64,000 nucleotides of DNA from Methanoregula sp. UBA247 (GTDB lineage Archaea > Halobacteriota > Methanomicrobia > Methanomicrobiales > Methanospirillaceae), in the NCBI GenBank assembly GCA_002495055.1, contig DADR01000067.1, forward strand, positions 1 through 64,000. The letters run 5' to 3'. The notes under the pieces were generated by a model. That model made no database searches and had not been told where the DNA came from. It was given only the letters and a program-made list of their open reading frames with translations. Made by a program: the position numbers and the translations under genes. Of the stretch, positions 25,489 to 34,920 are shown one piece after another. Position 1 is the first letter of the stretch, and every line of letters starts with the position of its first letter.

Positions 25489-26595
25489 TCACGGAATTTC
25501 CCTTGCCGGGTCCAGCAGTATTTCGTGCGGGAGTCCTGCAAGGGCAACAGCCCCGAGCGCACCGATGATGCCATTTCCCCCCTGCAACAGGATATCGAAT
25601 CGTTCAGCAGTCGCCTCAGCAACAGTCTTTGAGATAACCGTGTTTCTGACAAGCCTCCCGTACTCCCGAAGTCCGTCAGGCATCCGGAGTCCGGAACGGA
25701 CAGCGATCCCCCATTCGCGGGAAAAAGACTCATCTGCTACAAACCGTAACGTTTTTTCTTTAAGATCTGAAAAACTCCCGGGAGTGACTGCCACTTCAAT
25801 AAAACTCGCCGAGTTGCCGGCAGTTTTTGCAAAAACATCCTGGTTGAGCATCACAACATGGTGACTGATGGGGAGCACACCTTTGATCCGTGTCACATGC
25901 GAAAGAAGGGCAAGGGCAAGGGCAAATGTTGCCCCGCCTTCTTTCGAGTCGGTATCATCAACACCTATCGTCACATGCATCAGCGCCTGTGTCCGCACAT
26001 TGCCTTCCACAATCGGCCCGGCATGCCGGGTATTCACCTGTAAAACACCTTCCGCCCGTGCCATCATATCGGACAAAGAGTATGCCGGGCCACCAATGCA
26101 GCGGATGTGCTGGACCACCATGTCGCCATCCCGCTCAATACCGGTGACCCCAACGGCGGGAAGCGGTGAGAGACCCACGGGAACCTCATGTGTCCCGATC
26201 CGGGCACTTTCCCTCAAAAGCGTCCCATCACGCTCCACGCTGCTCAGCGCCCCGCCTGCCAGTGCATGATGATACCCGCAGAAAGCTGCACATGCCCCGC
26301 TCATGCAGTCATGATAAATCTCGACATTGTCACCATCAATGGTCGTGAAGATCCGGCGGCAGGCACTCGAAGGCATCGCACTGATTGCAACATAATGTGC
26401 CGCACTTCGCCCGCGTTTCTCCTCGCGGACAAGAACACACCCCTCCCCAAGCAGCCGGTTTACCCAGTCCTGTGCAGTGCTGCGGGGAATTGTCGTAGCT
26501 TGCTGGATGTCAGTGACCGTAAAAAAACCTTTATCGAGAGTGAACTGCCGCATCAGGCGGAGATACTCACGCCGGCGCTCAAGCACGCTGGACAT
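25489..26595 (-). CDS. Probable methanogenesis marker protein 11 with N-terminal HTH
   Basis: A 368-residue protein. An N-terminal winged helix (about 5-70) includes F-F-T-V-T-D-I-Q-Q-A-T-T-I-P-R-S-T-A-Q. A Cys/His segment with C-M-S-G-A-C and C-G-Y-H-H spans about 95-115. The C-terminal domain has the block I-G-V-D-D-T-D-S-K-E-G-G-A-T (about 210-223), close to the nucleotide-binding start of TiaS-like proteins. I recall this composition from methanogenesis marker 11 proteins of Methanomicrobia; their activity is unknown. The ATG at 26595 overlaps the hom stop by 17 bases, so translation is probably coupled. Confidence 0.6.
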   Translation of the reverse strand: MSSVLERRREYLRLMRQFTLDKGFFTVTDIQQATTIPRSTAQDWVNRLLGEGCVLVREEKRGRSAAHYVAISAMPSSACRRIFTTIDGDNVEIYHDCMSGACAAFCGYHHALAGGALSSVERDGTLLRESARIGTHEVPVGLSPLPAVGVTGIERDGDMVVQHIRCIGGPAYSLSDMMARAEGVLQVNTRHAGPIVEGNVRTQALMHVTIGVDDTDSKEGGATFALALALLSHVTRIKGVLPISHHVVMLNQDVFAKTAGNSASFIEVAVTPGSFSDLKEKTLRFVADESFSREWGIAVRSGLRMPDGLREYGRLVRNTVISKTVAEATAERFDILLQGGNGIIGALGAVALAGLPHEILLDPAREIP

Positions 26596-27568
26596 AGCGG
26601 TCTTTGATGAACAGCAGGTCACCGATAATAGCACTCGCCGTTTCTGTGGACCCGGCACCCCTGCCTATCAGGGTAATTTCCTTTGCCATATCAGTTTCCA
26701 GGGTCAGTGCGTTCAGTGTGCCATCAACCACAAGCGGGTGATTCTTTTCAATGATCCGGGGGGATACCCGGAGGATGTGTTTGCGGGGAATCGCTTCGGC
26801 AATCAGGCGAATGGTACACCCTTCGTCTTCCGCTAAACGCAATGCATCAGGAGTCAGCAGATCAATACCCGTACGATCGATATCGTTCAATTGTACCCCA
26901 TTACCCCAGATTGTATTTGCAAGAATCACGAGCTTGATTGCTGCATCTATTCCCTGAACATCATACGTTGGGTCAGCCTCGGCATACCCCATCTCGCGGG
27001 CTTCCATCAATGCCTGCTCATACGTAAGTCCCTCGGCTGCCATTCGTGAAAGGATATAATTGCAGGTGCCATTCAGCACGCCATACAGGGCGAGGATTTC
27101 ATTACCGGCCAGCCCGTGTTCCAGAGTGTGCATGATGGGAATTGCACCAGCGACAGTCGCTTCGTATCGCAGGGCTACTCCGTTCTTTTCCGCGATCATG
27201 CGGAGTTCCTTATACGCAAGGGCAATCGGTCCCTTGTTTGATGTCACGACATGCTTTTTTTGTGACAGCGCTGCTTTGATATATCCTATCGCGGGTTCGC
27301 CCGTAAGCGCGTTCGTCGGGGTCACTTCGATCAGTGCATCGTACTCTGCCTTTTTGATCACATCTGAGGCAGAAATTTTCTGATCACTGACGTACCCTTT
27401 CCTGCTTTTACCTGCCAGCAGGCTTGCGATGTCAAGCCCATCAGGATCCATGCACCCGCTTTGAGAATCAGCAATCCCGGTAATGGCAATCCCGAGATCT
27501 TTTTTTGCAATCATGCCGGCAACTCCCCTGCCCACCGAACCCAGCCCGATTAATGCGACGTTCATCAT
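26579..27568 (-). CDS. hom: Homoserine dehydrogenase, without C-terminal ACT domain
   Basis: A 329-residue NAD(P)-dependent enzyme that reduces aspartate semialdehyde to homoserine for threonine and methionine synthesis. The Rossmann loop G-L-G-S-V-G is at residues 8-13, and the catalytic core has T-S-N-K-G-P-I-A (about 109-116), Y-E-A-T-V-A-G-A-I-P and the conserved E-A-D-P-T-Y-D-V-Q-G-I-D-A-A-I-K. The long form with a C-terminal ACT domain is absent; instead a separate ACT-domain gene lies directly upstream with an ATGA overlap (27565-27568). That arrangement suggests the regulatory domain acts in trans. Confidence 0.95.
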   Translation of the reverse strand: MMNVALIGLGSVGRGVAGMIAKKDLGIAITGIADSQSGCMDPDGLDIASLLAGKSRKGYVSDQKISASDVIKKAEYDALIEVTPTNALTGEPAIGYIKAALSQKKHVVTSNKGPIALAYKELRMIAEKNGVALRYEATVAGAIPIMHTLEHGLAGNEILALYGVLNGTCNYILSRMAAEGLTYEQALMEAREMGYAEADPTYDVQGIDAAIKLVILANTIWGNGVQLNDIDRTGIDLLTPDALRLAEDEGCTIRLIAEAIPRKHILRVSPRIIEKNHPLVVDGTLNALTLETDMAKEITLIGRGAGSTETASAIIGDLLFIKDRYVQRA

Positions 27569-28068
27569 GAAATCTCCTCGAGGGGTTCGATAAGGAGCAG
27601 GGACTTCTGGTGTGAAACGCGGCGGAGAATGGCAAGAGCTGCCTCCATATCACCCTTGCTCACCGCTTTTATGGTTATCCGTGAGCTGGATCGCTCATTT
27701 ACCGCCGGCATGCTCATGGAGAGTTCACAGACCTCGGCAAAACCGGTGGAATCGATCTGGTCAACGGTATCAGACAAGTCGGTGTGCATAAGATGCCCGA
27801 TCATAATCACCGTCCGTTGGTAAAGAAGGCGTTCCTTATCGATTCGCTGTATTCGCACTCCTTGTTCATTCAGGAGGGAAATGAGTCTTTCCTGCCGTCC
27901 TTCCGGCAACTCGAGCACAATCTGCACGTTCAGGGTATCATTATCGAGATCTGGTTCACGCTGGTGAATTACCGCGATGATATTTCCGCCCACTTCGGAT
28001 ATGGGTTTGAGGGCAGCAACCAGCTGACCTGGAGAATCCTTCATCTCGAGTTTCATGGAAACCTGCAC
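27565..28068 (-). CDS. ACT-domain regulatory protein coupled to hom
   Basis: A 167-residue protein with an N-terminal ACT domain (about 1-75): the ligand loop reads D-S-P-G-Q-L-V-A-A-L-K-P-I-S-E-V-G-G-N-I. The second half resembles another ACT-like fold. Such small proteins sense amino acids. A GTG at 28066-28068 is the best start since GGTGG lies just ahead of it; a TTG at 28083 would contain the site. Its stop overlaps the hom start in ATGA, so both are co-translated. Feedback control of homoserine dehydrogenase by threonine or another amino acid is the likely role (inference). Confidence 0.85.
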   Translation of the reverse strand: MQVSMKLEMKDSPGQLVAALKPISEVGGNIIAVIHQREPDLDNDTLNVQIVLELPEGRQERLISLLNEQGVRIQRIDKERLLYQRTVIMIGHLMHTDLSDTVDQIDSTGFAEVCELSMSMPAVNERSSSRITIKAVSKGDMEAALAILRRVSHQKSLLLIEPLEEIS

Positions 28069-28272
28069 ACAACCACCTGTCAAATAGTAGATCGGCTTTC
28101 AAGATAAGTCTTTTATTTTGAAAACACAAAAAAATGTTTTTTAACAATCAGAGCATGCCGGATAATTTTCCTGGAACAGATTAAACCACTGATTTGGCAG
28201 TTCAATTTGTATGCATTACTCTTTTTAAAAAAGGTTGAATACTCGCAATAGGTATGACCGGTACCAAATATT

Positions 28273-29094
28273 TTAGAGCTTCCGTAGTTTATTATCAACT
28301 TTTTCAAAGAAATTCCGTTTGACATCCACAAACAATGCAGGGTGTTCAGATCTTTTTACATTTATCATCATTGTCGTTCCCAGCCCGACAGTCTTTTGCC
28401 CATCAATCACGAGATTTGCAGATTTTGAACTCTCCAGTTTGACTCTCAGGTCCCGGTCACTGCTGATGAGATGCGGCCGGGATGACAAGAGATAGGGAGC
28501 AAGCGGAACAAGTAAAAAACCCTGTATTCGCGGGTCGACAATGGGCCCTCCGGCACTCATCGCATATGCTGTGGAACCGGTTGGAGTACTAATCAGGAGA
28601 CCGTCAGCGCGGAATTGTTCGGTTGTGACGCCATCAATGATAACAGAGAACTTCAACATTTTTGCCGGCCGTGTAGTCACAATCAACGCTTCATTGAGAG
28701 CGTTTCCAAAACAGGTGGTATCGTTTCCAAGCGATATTCGCATCCTTTTCTCAACAGAGAATCCACAGGGCATATTTTTAATAAATTCGAGTGCTTCAAA
28801 CGGTTCGAGATCCGCAAGAAAACCTACTTCGCCCCAGTTGATGCCGATAACCGGGATCGGTCTTTCCATCTGCTGAATTGTGCGAAGGATAGTCCCATCT
28901 CCACCAATAACAATTACCGCAGCTGCGTTTGCATCTGCGATGGAAGAACCTGCAATACCAAGAGACTTTGCCGTGTCATTTTCGAATAGAACTTCAGTCC
29001 CTTCTTTTTCCAGAACAGTTTTTATTTTCTCTGCAAATACTAATGCATCCCGATTGTCAATCCGTGAAACAAGAAGCAGTCTCATGGCAGTCAC
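28273..29094 (-). CDS. nadK: NAD kinase
   Basis: A 273-residue ATP-NAD kinase that makes NADP. The G-G-D-G-T motif stands at residues 64-68 (V-I-G-G-D-G-T-I), and further on [19 protein letters not shown] and A-G-G-P-I-V are the standard substrate-binding segments. The size is normal for the archaeal enzyme. The start overlaps the stop of the inositol-phosphatase family gene in an ATGA at 29091-29094, a pairing also seen as a fused protein in other archaea. The gap 28069-28272 contains A/T-rich non-coding sequence and the promoter of the ACT-hom unit. Confidence 0.93.
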   Translation of the reverse strand: MTAMRLLLVSRIDNRDALVFAEKIKTVLEKEGTEVLFENDTAKSLGIAGSSIADANAAAVIVIGGDGTILRTIQQMERPIPVIGINWGEVGFLADLEPFEALEFIKNMPCGFSVEKRMRISLGNDTTCFGNALNEALIVTTRPAKMLKFSVIIDGVTTEQFRADGLLISTPTGSTAYAMSAGGPIVDPRIQGFLLVPLAPYLLSSRPHLISSDRDLRVKLESSKSANLVIDGQKTVGLGTTMMINVKRSEHPALFVDVKRNFFEKVDNKLRKL

Positions 29095-29867
29095 CGCAGG
29101 TACTCAATCACCTTATGGTGCAGGAACCCATTCGTCGCAACAAGACATCGCCCAATCGTCACCTCATTGGGGAACCGGATTGATTTTCCGTCGAGATCTG
29201 TCACCTTCCCTCCCGCTTCGGTACATATCAGCATCCCGGCGGCAGCATCTGTTACTCTAAGGGTCCCCCGAAGGTCAACAAACCCATCCACCCTTCCACA
29301 ACCAATATAGCAGAGCTCAAGAGCTGATGCACCCAACAGTCGCCAGCGTCGGATTTTCTGCCCCAGCTCCATCATGCGTGCAGGATCGAATTTTCTCCCA
29401 TAAACACTCATCGCACTTTCATCGAGCTGGGAGACTTTTGAAACTTTTATAGGATTTCCATTGCATCGCGCGTATTTCCCTTTTTCAGCAGTAAATGTTT
29501 CACCACTCGCGAGGTTACGAACAAACGCCTGGCGGGTCACTCCCTTTTCTGCATATGCAATCGACAGAGCATAGAAAGGGATACCTGCTACAGCATTGAA
29601 TGTCCCATCAACAGGATCAAGAAAGATAGTCCCGCCATTACCTTCAAATCCTACCTTCCCGGCTTCTTCACTGATAAGGAGCGAACAGAGAGGGTGCTCC
29701 TGCAAGTAGGTTATAATACAGTCCTCAGCGACCTGATCGATTTTTTTTGTCGGCGTAAGATCGGCGCCCATCTTAACGATTTCTCCACCTTCGGGAGTTC
29801 CGACAAGGTCGCAGATACTCTCATGGACAAGCTCCGCCATCTGGTTACATGCGGAAAGAAACTCCAT
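29091..29867 (-). CDS. Inositol monophosphatase / archaeal fructose-1,6-bisphosphatase family protein
   Basis: A 258-residue Mg2+-dependent phosphatase. The metal motifs are I-S-E-E-A-G (66-70), L-D-P-V-D-G-T (83-89) and V-T-D-A-A-A-G near residue 210. Archaeal members act on inositol-1-phosphate and on fructose-1,6-bisphosphate, so they may supply gluconeogenesis or inositol lipids. I use ATG 29865-29867; the longer frame to 30002 overlaps the aIF5A gene on the other strand and has no support. Translationally coupled with nadK. NADP, which nadK makes, and this enzyme occur as a fusion in some archaea. Confidence 0.92.
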   Translation of the reverse strand: MEFLSACNQMAELVHESICDLVGTPEGGEIVKMGADLTPTKKIDQVAEDCIITYLQEHPLCSLLISEEAGKVGFEGNGGTIFLDPVDGTFNAVAGIPFYALSIAYAEKGVTRQAFVRNLASGETFTAEKGKYARCNGNPIKVSKVSQLDESAMSVYGRKFDPARMMELGQKIRRWRLLGASALELCYIGCGRVDGFVDLRGTLRVTDAAAGMLICTEAGGKVTDLDGKSIRFPNEVTIGRCLVATNGFLHHKVIEYLR

Positions 29868-29970
29868 ACAATCAGGCCATCTCTTCTTTTTACACGCTGT
29901 ATTTATGTAATGCAATGGAGATAAATTACTACCGCGTTTACGATATGTGGTTATTACAGGTGCATAAGAT

Positions 29971-30348
29971 ATGAAAGAGCAGACCGAAATTGGGAAAATC
30001 AAAGAGGGACGTTATGTTGTTATCGAAGACGAGCCATGCAGGGTGCTCGGTATTGCCACATCAAAACCGGGAAAACATGGTGCCGCGAAAGCACGGATCG
30101 ATGCTGTTGGTATTTTTGACGGTGTGAAACGGTCTATCGTCCAACCCGTATCGGCAAAGGCCTATATTCCTGTGGTGGAGCGCAAGAGCGGACAGGTAAT
30201 CTCCATCGCTGGCAATACTGCACAGCTTATGGACATGAAAGATTTTTCAAATTTTGAAATTCCCATTCCTGAAGACAAGAAAGGGGTTGTTGAAGTAGGC
30301 AAAGAGATTGTCTATATTGAATCCATGGGAAAGAGAAAGATTGACTAA
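29971..30348 (+). CDS. eif5A: Translation initiation factor 5A (aIF5A)
   Basis: A 125-residue aIF5A. The hypusination loop S-K-P-G-K-H-G-A-A-K has the modified lysine at Lys35. The N-terminal domain and OB-like C-terminal domain are both present at normal length, with the conserved end V-G-K-E-I-V-Y-I-E-S-M-G-K-R-K. aIF5A helps ribosomes through polyproline stretches. The modifying enzyme, deoxyhypusine synthase, is not in the window. It reads divergently from the inositol-phosphatase gene, about 100 bases apart. Confidence 0.96.
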   Translation: MKEQTEIGKIKEGRYVVIEDEPCRVLGIATSKPGKHGAAKARIDAVGIFDGVKRSIVQPVSAKAYIPVVERKSGQVISIAGNTAQLMDMKDFSNFEIPIPEDKKGVVEVGKEIVYIESMGKRKID

Positions 30349-30406
30349 AAGAAAAATCATGTTTTTCATGATACAAGCCTAAATTCTCTATTTCAGCAGG
30401 AAAAAC

Positions 30407-30414
30407 TTTTTTTT
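30407..30414 (+). terminator. Oligo-T terminator after aIF5A
   Basis: A run of eight T (30407-30414), followed by a second T-run (TTTTTTT about 30420-30426), lies 60-80 bases past the stop. Archaeal RNA polymerase ends at such runs without a hairpin. The rest of 30415-30588 shows more T- and A-runs and no ORF. Confidence 0.5.
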
Positions 30415-30588
30415 AAGGATTTTTTTAGATTTATCAGAACCAATTGGTTAAACCCCTGTACTTCACCCTTACTCCAATAAGGACAACATATGTAAGTATT
30501 GTGAAGATTTTTTTTAAGAGAGCCGGTTTTTTTAAAAAAAAAATACCTCGCTGTTCATCAGAAACACTATCATTTTTTGTGCAAAAAA

Positions 30589-31365
30589 TTAATATTTTTC
30601 CAGGTAATCCGCCGGAACACGGATCTCAATGGAATAGGTACTGAGCGCCTGGGCGTTGATAATAAAATAATAATTTCTCCGGCCTTCGAAAAATTTCTCT
30701 TTCCAGGGACGGGGATCAGAATCAGTCCACAAGGAAGAATCAAGACCGCCGGGGGGTGTGATGGTACGGATAATCCGGTTGGGATCATCAGCATCCATCA
30801 CCTGGAGAATAAACTGAGGAGTGATCACGGAAAATGATCCCTGGACAAAGGAATGTGATATTCCCTCGCCACCTTCCACGATGGAAGAACGCAATTTTTG
30901 ATCTTTTCCTCCCATTTCACCCGCAGGTTCAACCGTGTACCAGAGTTCCCAGTACGGAAATGGTATATACATTACCTGGGTAGTGGCACTATATTGCCCG
31001 GAAACAGTAGCAAAGACGATCCTGCTGGTATTACGGGCAATACTGTCAATTCTCGTGCCATTCGGGAGTGACTGGTTCAATGAAATACCGTACGATGAAG
31101 GATTAACAAATGCAACATCCATTACTTTTTTATCCCACGTCGGCACTGGTGTTGGCAGTGGTGTTGATACTGATGTCGCCGGGATCACACCATAATTTAT
31201 ATTGGCAGAATCAGGGGTTGTCACGGTCATTGTCGGGGGCGGTGTGGTAGCAACGGGAAGACCAAGATTCAGCGGCTGTCCTGTTACAATCGGTTTTATG
31301 ACCAGTGCTACCATGAGTATTATCGCCAGTGCTCCGATTGTATACATGACAGCTTTTTTATCCAT
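30589..31365 (-). CDS. Membrane-anchored extracytoplasmic protein flanking the archaellum genes
   Basis: A 258-residue protein with one N-terminal anchor helix (about 8-26), then a Thr/Pro-rich linker (about 38-75, TTPPPTMTVTTP-like) and a beta-rich domain with aromatic strands (YIPFPYWELWY). Its layout and several strands resemble the gene at 52929-53567 (anchor, Thr-rich linker, then VPYPIWVIN), so the two look like distant paralogues at both ends of the motility region. I do not recognise a named family. A surface role, perhaps close to the archaellum, is guesswork. Confidence 0.65.
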   Translation of the reverse strand: MDKKAVMYTIGALAIILMVALVIKPIVTGQPLNLGLPVATTPPPTMTVTTPDSANINYGVIPATSVSTPLPTPVPTWDKKVMDVAFVNPSSYGISLNQSLPNGTRIDSIARNTSRIVFATVSGQYSATTQVMYIPFPYWELWYTVEPAGEMGGKDQKLRSSIVEGGEGISHSFVQGSFSVITPQFILQVMDADDPNRIIRTITPPGGLDSSLWTDSDPRPWKEKFFEGRRNYYFIINAQALSTYSIEIRVPADYLEKY

Positions 31366-31678
31366 AGGTTAACGGTAAAAATAGTTATGTTTCCCTGCAT
31401 AAATAGTCGCATATCAGTATAAGGTGGGATATGATAACAGAATATTTCAAAAAAAATCATCTTCATGCCACAAAATCAAAGAAAGCTAACCAAAGAAAGC
31501 TAACCTGAAAGTTGGACGATGCTTTTCCCATAATTTTATGAAATTTCATTGCAAAACCCCCTAAATCAAGAAAAAAAGATAGTTTTTACATAGAATGTAT
31601 TTATACTATGACATCATTTAGTCAATTAGGGACGTTGGTATACCCAGTGTCCCAGAAGGATTTAAATAAGGTGAATTC

Positions 31679-32233
31679 ATGAATTCGTTTAAAACTAATG
31701 ATAAAGGGTTCACTGGCCTTGAGGCAGCGATTGTGCTTATCGCATTCGTTGTCGTCGCGGCCGTGTTCTCGTATGTCGTACTCGGCGCCGGGTTCTTTAC
31801 AACCCAGAAGGCCCAGGAGACAGTGTACAAAGGTGTTGAACAATCGACTGCAAACATCCAGATGATAGGTAATGTCTACGGCCTTTCATCTAATAATGTT
31901 AACATTACCCAACTCACATTCGTCATTGGTCTCGCTCCCGGTGCATCGGCGCTTGATTTGACCAAGATGAAAATTGTCTTCTCCACGCCAGCCACTACAC
32001 CTGTTATCGTCTCACAGGGTACTAGTGCAACAACAACCACATTTAACACTTCAATCGGGAGCTTAGCTGCAACGTCAATTAATCCCGGTGATCAGGTGGA
32101 GATAGCTTTTAATGTAACCGGTGTAGAAGCGAATACCAAAATTACAATGGAATTGAGACCAGCTGTCGGTGCTGCGCTACCGTTCTCAAAGACTGCTCCT
32201 GCAACGATTACAGCAACGAATGTTCTCTACTAA
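31679..32233 (+). CDS. flaB: Archaellin (archaeal flagellin) 1
   Basis: A 184-residue archaellin. The class III signal peptide ends at Lys9-Gly10, and mature sequence begins F-T-G-L-E-A-A-I-V-L-I-A-F-V-V-V-A-A-V-F-like, which is the helix that packs the filament core. A beta-rich outer domain follows with potential N-glycosylation sites such as N-I-T. AAGGTGAATTC gives a good ribosome site; a TATA-like GTATTTATAC lies near 31600. The protein is trimmed by FlaK/PibD (not in the window). It is separate from the fla motor operon and has its own terminator. Confidence 0.95.
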   Translation: MNSFKTNDKGFTGLEAAIVLIAFVVVAAVFSYVVLGAGFFTTQKAQETVYKGVEQSTANIQMIGNVYGLSSNNVNITQLTFVIGLAPGASALDLTKMKIVFSTPATTPVIVSQGTSATTTTFNTSIGSLAATSINPGDQVEIAFNVTGVEANTKITMELRPAVGAALPFSKTAPATITATNVLY

Positions 32234-32240
32234 TCTCACC

Positions 32241-32248
32241 TTTTTTTT
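32241..32248 (+). terminator. Oligo-T terminator of archaellin 1
   Basis: Eight T residues begin eight bases past the stop codon, as often found after strongly expressed archaeal genes. It separates the two archaellin genes, which therefore appear to be independent transcripts. Confidence 0.55.
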
Positions 32249-32476
32249 AACGCACCTTGCTGCATTCTGGTTTATTAGTTTTTCTCATAATGACGGGAAA
32301 TTTTCCTGTTGAAATAATGTTTCATCACCTTCAATGAATAGAGTTGTAAAGTGTCCTCTGGGGAAAAGATGAAAGTAACACTGATTTCCGGAGTACTCAA
32401 ATTAATAACGGGATTTTGAAGATACACTTATTAAATCTCCCTTTGTAACATAATTATTTGAGGCGATCTCTAATCC

Positions 32477-33031
32477 ATGAAAAAAAATCCATCAGACGCA
32501 TTCACGGGCCTTGAAGCCGCGATTGTGCTCATCGCATTTGTCGTTGTTGCTGCAGTGTTCTCCTATGTAGTTCTCGGCGCCGGGTTCTTCACAACCCAGA
32601 AAGCCCAGGAGACGATAATAAAAAGTGTTGAACAATCGACGGCAAACGTCCAGTTGATAGGTAACGTCTATGGTCTTTCATCAGATAATGCCAATATTAC
32701 CGAGATCAGATTTTCGGTAGGTCTTGCACCCGGTGCAGCAAGTATTGATTTAACAAAATTCAAGGTTGCCTTTTCTACGCCAAGTACTAATCTGGTAATC
32801 CTCACCTTGGGTGATACTTCTTCTCAAGCCCATTTTACTGCCAGAGAGGGGGGAGAAGGTCCCAGTCTCAGTTCCTTGGATCCAAACCAGCAAATCGAAA
32901 TTGCTTTCAATGTTACTCCGGTGCCGGCAAATACCCAGGTAATTATTGAGATCAGACCGGCAGTTGGTGCTGCATTACCCTTCTCCAAAACATCCCCGGC
33001 AACCATAACCGTGACGAATGTGTTAGTCTGA
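32477..33031 (+). CDS. flaB: Archaellin (archaeal flagellin) 2
   Basis: A 184-residue archaellin, close to archaellin 1 over the first 60 residues (same F-T-G-L-E-A-A-I-V-L core) and diverged in the middle, notably in an H-F-T-A-R-E-G-G-E-G insertion-like loop. The leader is M-K-K-N-P-S-D-A, with Ala rather than Gly before the cleavage point. A GAGG lies ten bases before the ATG and a TATA-like TTATTAAA is about 50 bases upstream. The two proteins are equal in length and probably form one heteropolymeric filament or alternate in it. Confidence 0.94.
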   Translation: MKKNPSDAFTGLEAAIVLIAFVVVAAVFSYVVLGAGFFTTQKAQETIIKSVEQSTANVQLIGNVYGLSSDNANITEIRFSVGLAPGAASIDLTKFKVAFSTPSTNLVILTLGDTSSQAHFTAREGGEGPSLSSLDPNQQIEIAFNVTPVPANTQVIIEIRPAVGAALPFSKTSPATITVTNVLV

Positions 33032-33306
33032 AAATCCCTTTTTTAATAGAGGAAATGGATCTATTTTATATCACGCACTGTTTTTTCAAAACGAAAAATG
33101 TATCAGTATCGCCAATGGGCAGGATTGCATTATAGGAATATGACATAAAAGTATCGCAAGACTGATCTGTTTTAAAGATAACGTTCATATTCTCCTCTAA
33201 TCCTGAAAAAAAAGGATTTTTATTCCCTGAAGATTAAAAGCATTGGAAAGAGGAAATTTTTTTTATTAATGGACAGGTGAACGCTCATTGAATCAGGTAA
33301 TTATTA

Positions 33307-34323
33307 TCATTCCAGGTCTGGAGCAGGTTTAAAAGACGAATCATAATCCTCAGAAGGAAGGGTCTTAAGATAAATCGTTTCAATTTTTTGAATTTTTGCA
33401 ATTTCAGCGATAATCAGATACATATGAATTATTGCCAGCTCGACATCATCTTTGGACAGACGACCCTGTGAACCTTTGTTTTTTTCATGAGACTTTTCAG
33501 ATTTTGCAAAGATATATGCCATCTCAGACTCGATCATGAAGAGCACCGGATCATTTCTTGAATTTGATTCAATATAAGAAAAAATCCGGTTAAGGTACTG
33601 GTGTGGCTCCACACTCCGTTCGCGGCCTTTTTTATCCAGGTATATTTTCTCTCCCACGGGAACAACCGTGTCCGCGACAATAACCAGAATTTTCTGGACA
33701 GCATGAAGTGCCTGGGAAAAAGACTCCGGGTCGTAATATTTCATCCTTTCGTTTATTGCAAGGAGTTGTTCCCCTGCCCGCGGACAATTCTGGCGGATAA
33801 ATTTGTCTGCAGCAAGGCGTGTGTCTTCAAAAATATCCTCCGCAAATTCTCCAACAGAGAGTGAAATGTTTACTTCAGTCACGTAATTATGGATTGTAGT
33901 TTTCAGACGTTCAAAATCATTGACCAGCTCATGATGTTTATTCAGGATCTGCATTTTCTGGCTTTCATTTGCCCCGATTTTTGATACAGATTCGATTTTT
34001 GTCGAATTGATGTAGGACTCCAGATGGGGAAGACCGATGGAATGGGGGCGACGCGTTTTTTCGTCCCGGATAACCGGGCGGTCACTTGTGTAATATTTTT
34101 TGCAGGAACCGAGATCTTCCGGATCAAATACCACGGGATAGCCCATAATCTCATAATCCAGCCATTTCTGAGCGTCAGAATCATGCAACATGCGGGCAAG
34201 TCGTTTTGCCTTCATTAAAATCTGCGATATGGGAAGCTGGTTGATTTCCAAATCACCAAGAATGACGTTTGATAATTCTTTTGCCAGTCTCAGGTTTGAA
34301 GTCTGATAATCGTCCATAACCAT
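33307..34323 (-). CDS. AbiTii-domain protein between archaellin genes and the fla operon
   Basis: A 338-residue protein read against the surrounding archaellum genes. The N-terminal 60 residues match an AbiTii-like pattern: L-A-K-E-L-S-N-V-I-L-G, then I-S-Q-I-L-M-K-A-K-R-L-A, and D-S-D-A-Q-K-W-L-D-Y-E-I-M-G-Y. The remainder is helical, with no recognised catalytic motif; a late portion (about 255-310) is rich in Lys and Glu. AbiTii domains occur in abortive-infection toxins. The start at 34323 (alternative 34317) follows GGGGAG. The position is odd for a defence gene: it splits the archaellin genes from flaD/E, on the other strand. Confidence 0.6.
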   Translation of the reverse strand: MVMDDYQTSNLRLAKELSNVILGDLEINQLPISQILMKAKRLARMLHDSDAQKWLDYEIMGYPVVFDPEDLGSCKKYYTSDRPVIRDEKTRRPHSIGLPHLESYINSTKIESVSKIGANESQKMQILNKHHELVNDFERLKTTIHNYVTEVNISLSVGEFAEDIFEDTRLAADKFIRQNCPRAGEQLLAINERMKYYDPESFSQALHAVQKILVIVADTVVPVGEKIYLDKKGRERSVEPHQYLNRIFSYIESNSRNDPVLFMIESEMAYIFAKSEKSHEKNKGSQGRLSKDDVELAIIHMYLIIAEIAKIQKIETIYLKTLPSEDYDSSFKPAPDLE

Positions 34324-34884
34324 TTTTTCATTCTTCTCCCCAGTTAGAATTCTCAACAGATAGTAATAGAATCTCATCATGAAGGACTATTAACTCTATG
34401 GTTGCAGTATGGGGTTAGCCTGTACATGCACCATCTTTTCCGGTAGGTATCCGGGCTCCCGGTTATTTTATACTCAAATCTGCTATCGTAAAAGGTGTTC
34501 ATTACCAGCGAATCGGGTTGAAGGATAAACGTCCGGGAAGAATAGTAAAAGAAAAAATGCAAAGCGACGATTTGGTGCTGAGTGTATTTCATAAGAGGAT
34601 TTATCACCGGGTGACTTTTTTGTCGTTCTTACTTTGCTTAAAAAACAAAAATGTGATGAAAACAATGTATCAGCACTGTCCCCCAACGAAAAATTCATGA
34701 ACCGGTCAAAGAAAACTTAAACGTGATGCAGGAAAATTTTGGTTTTCTTTTAAAATTTTCTTAAAAAAGCGAAGAAAAGATATAAACTTGTAAACAGAGT
34801 TTGTATCCAATGGCCGGTATTGACTGATAAATTTTTTTTAATTTTCTGTTATAACCAGTAATTATTGCTATTTTATTTACAAAA
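34324..34884. other. Non-coding region upstream of the fla operon
   Basis: 560 bases with short chance frames only. The part near 34740-34830 is A/T-rich with T-runs and could contain further regulatory sites or an untranslated leader for the AbiTii-domain gene. No RNA gene recognised. Confidence 0.35.
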
Positions 34885-34920
34885 AGTTTATAAGTATTCA
34901 ATTAAATATAAATAATTGAA
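34885..34920 (+). promoter_or_regulatory. fla operon promoter with a perfect 8-bp inverted repeat
   Basis: A TATA-like AGTTTATAAGTA (34885-34896) is followed by TTCAATTA (34897-34904), eight A/T bases, and TAATTGAA (34913-34920), an exact inverted repeat. The start codon is at 34926, so the repeat covers the probable transcription start and could be an operator for a regulator of motility. The eight-base spacer (AATATAAA) is itself TATA-like. Confidence 0.5.

Noticed and set aside
25565..26607. Several overlapping plus-strand frames of 60-139 codons
   Set aside because: They are antisense shadows of the marker 11-like gene, produced by its G/C-rich third positions.
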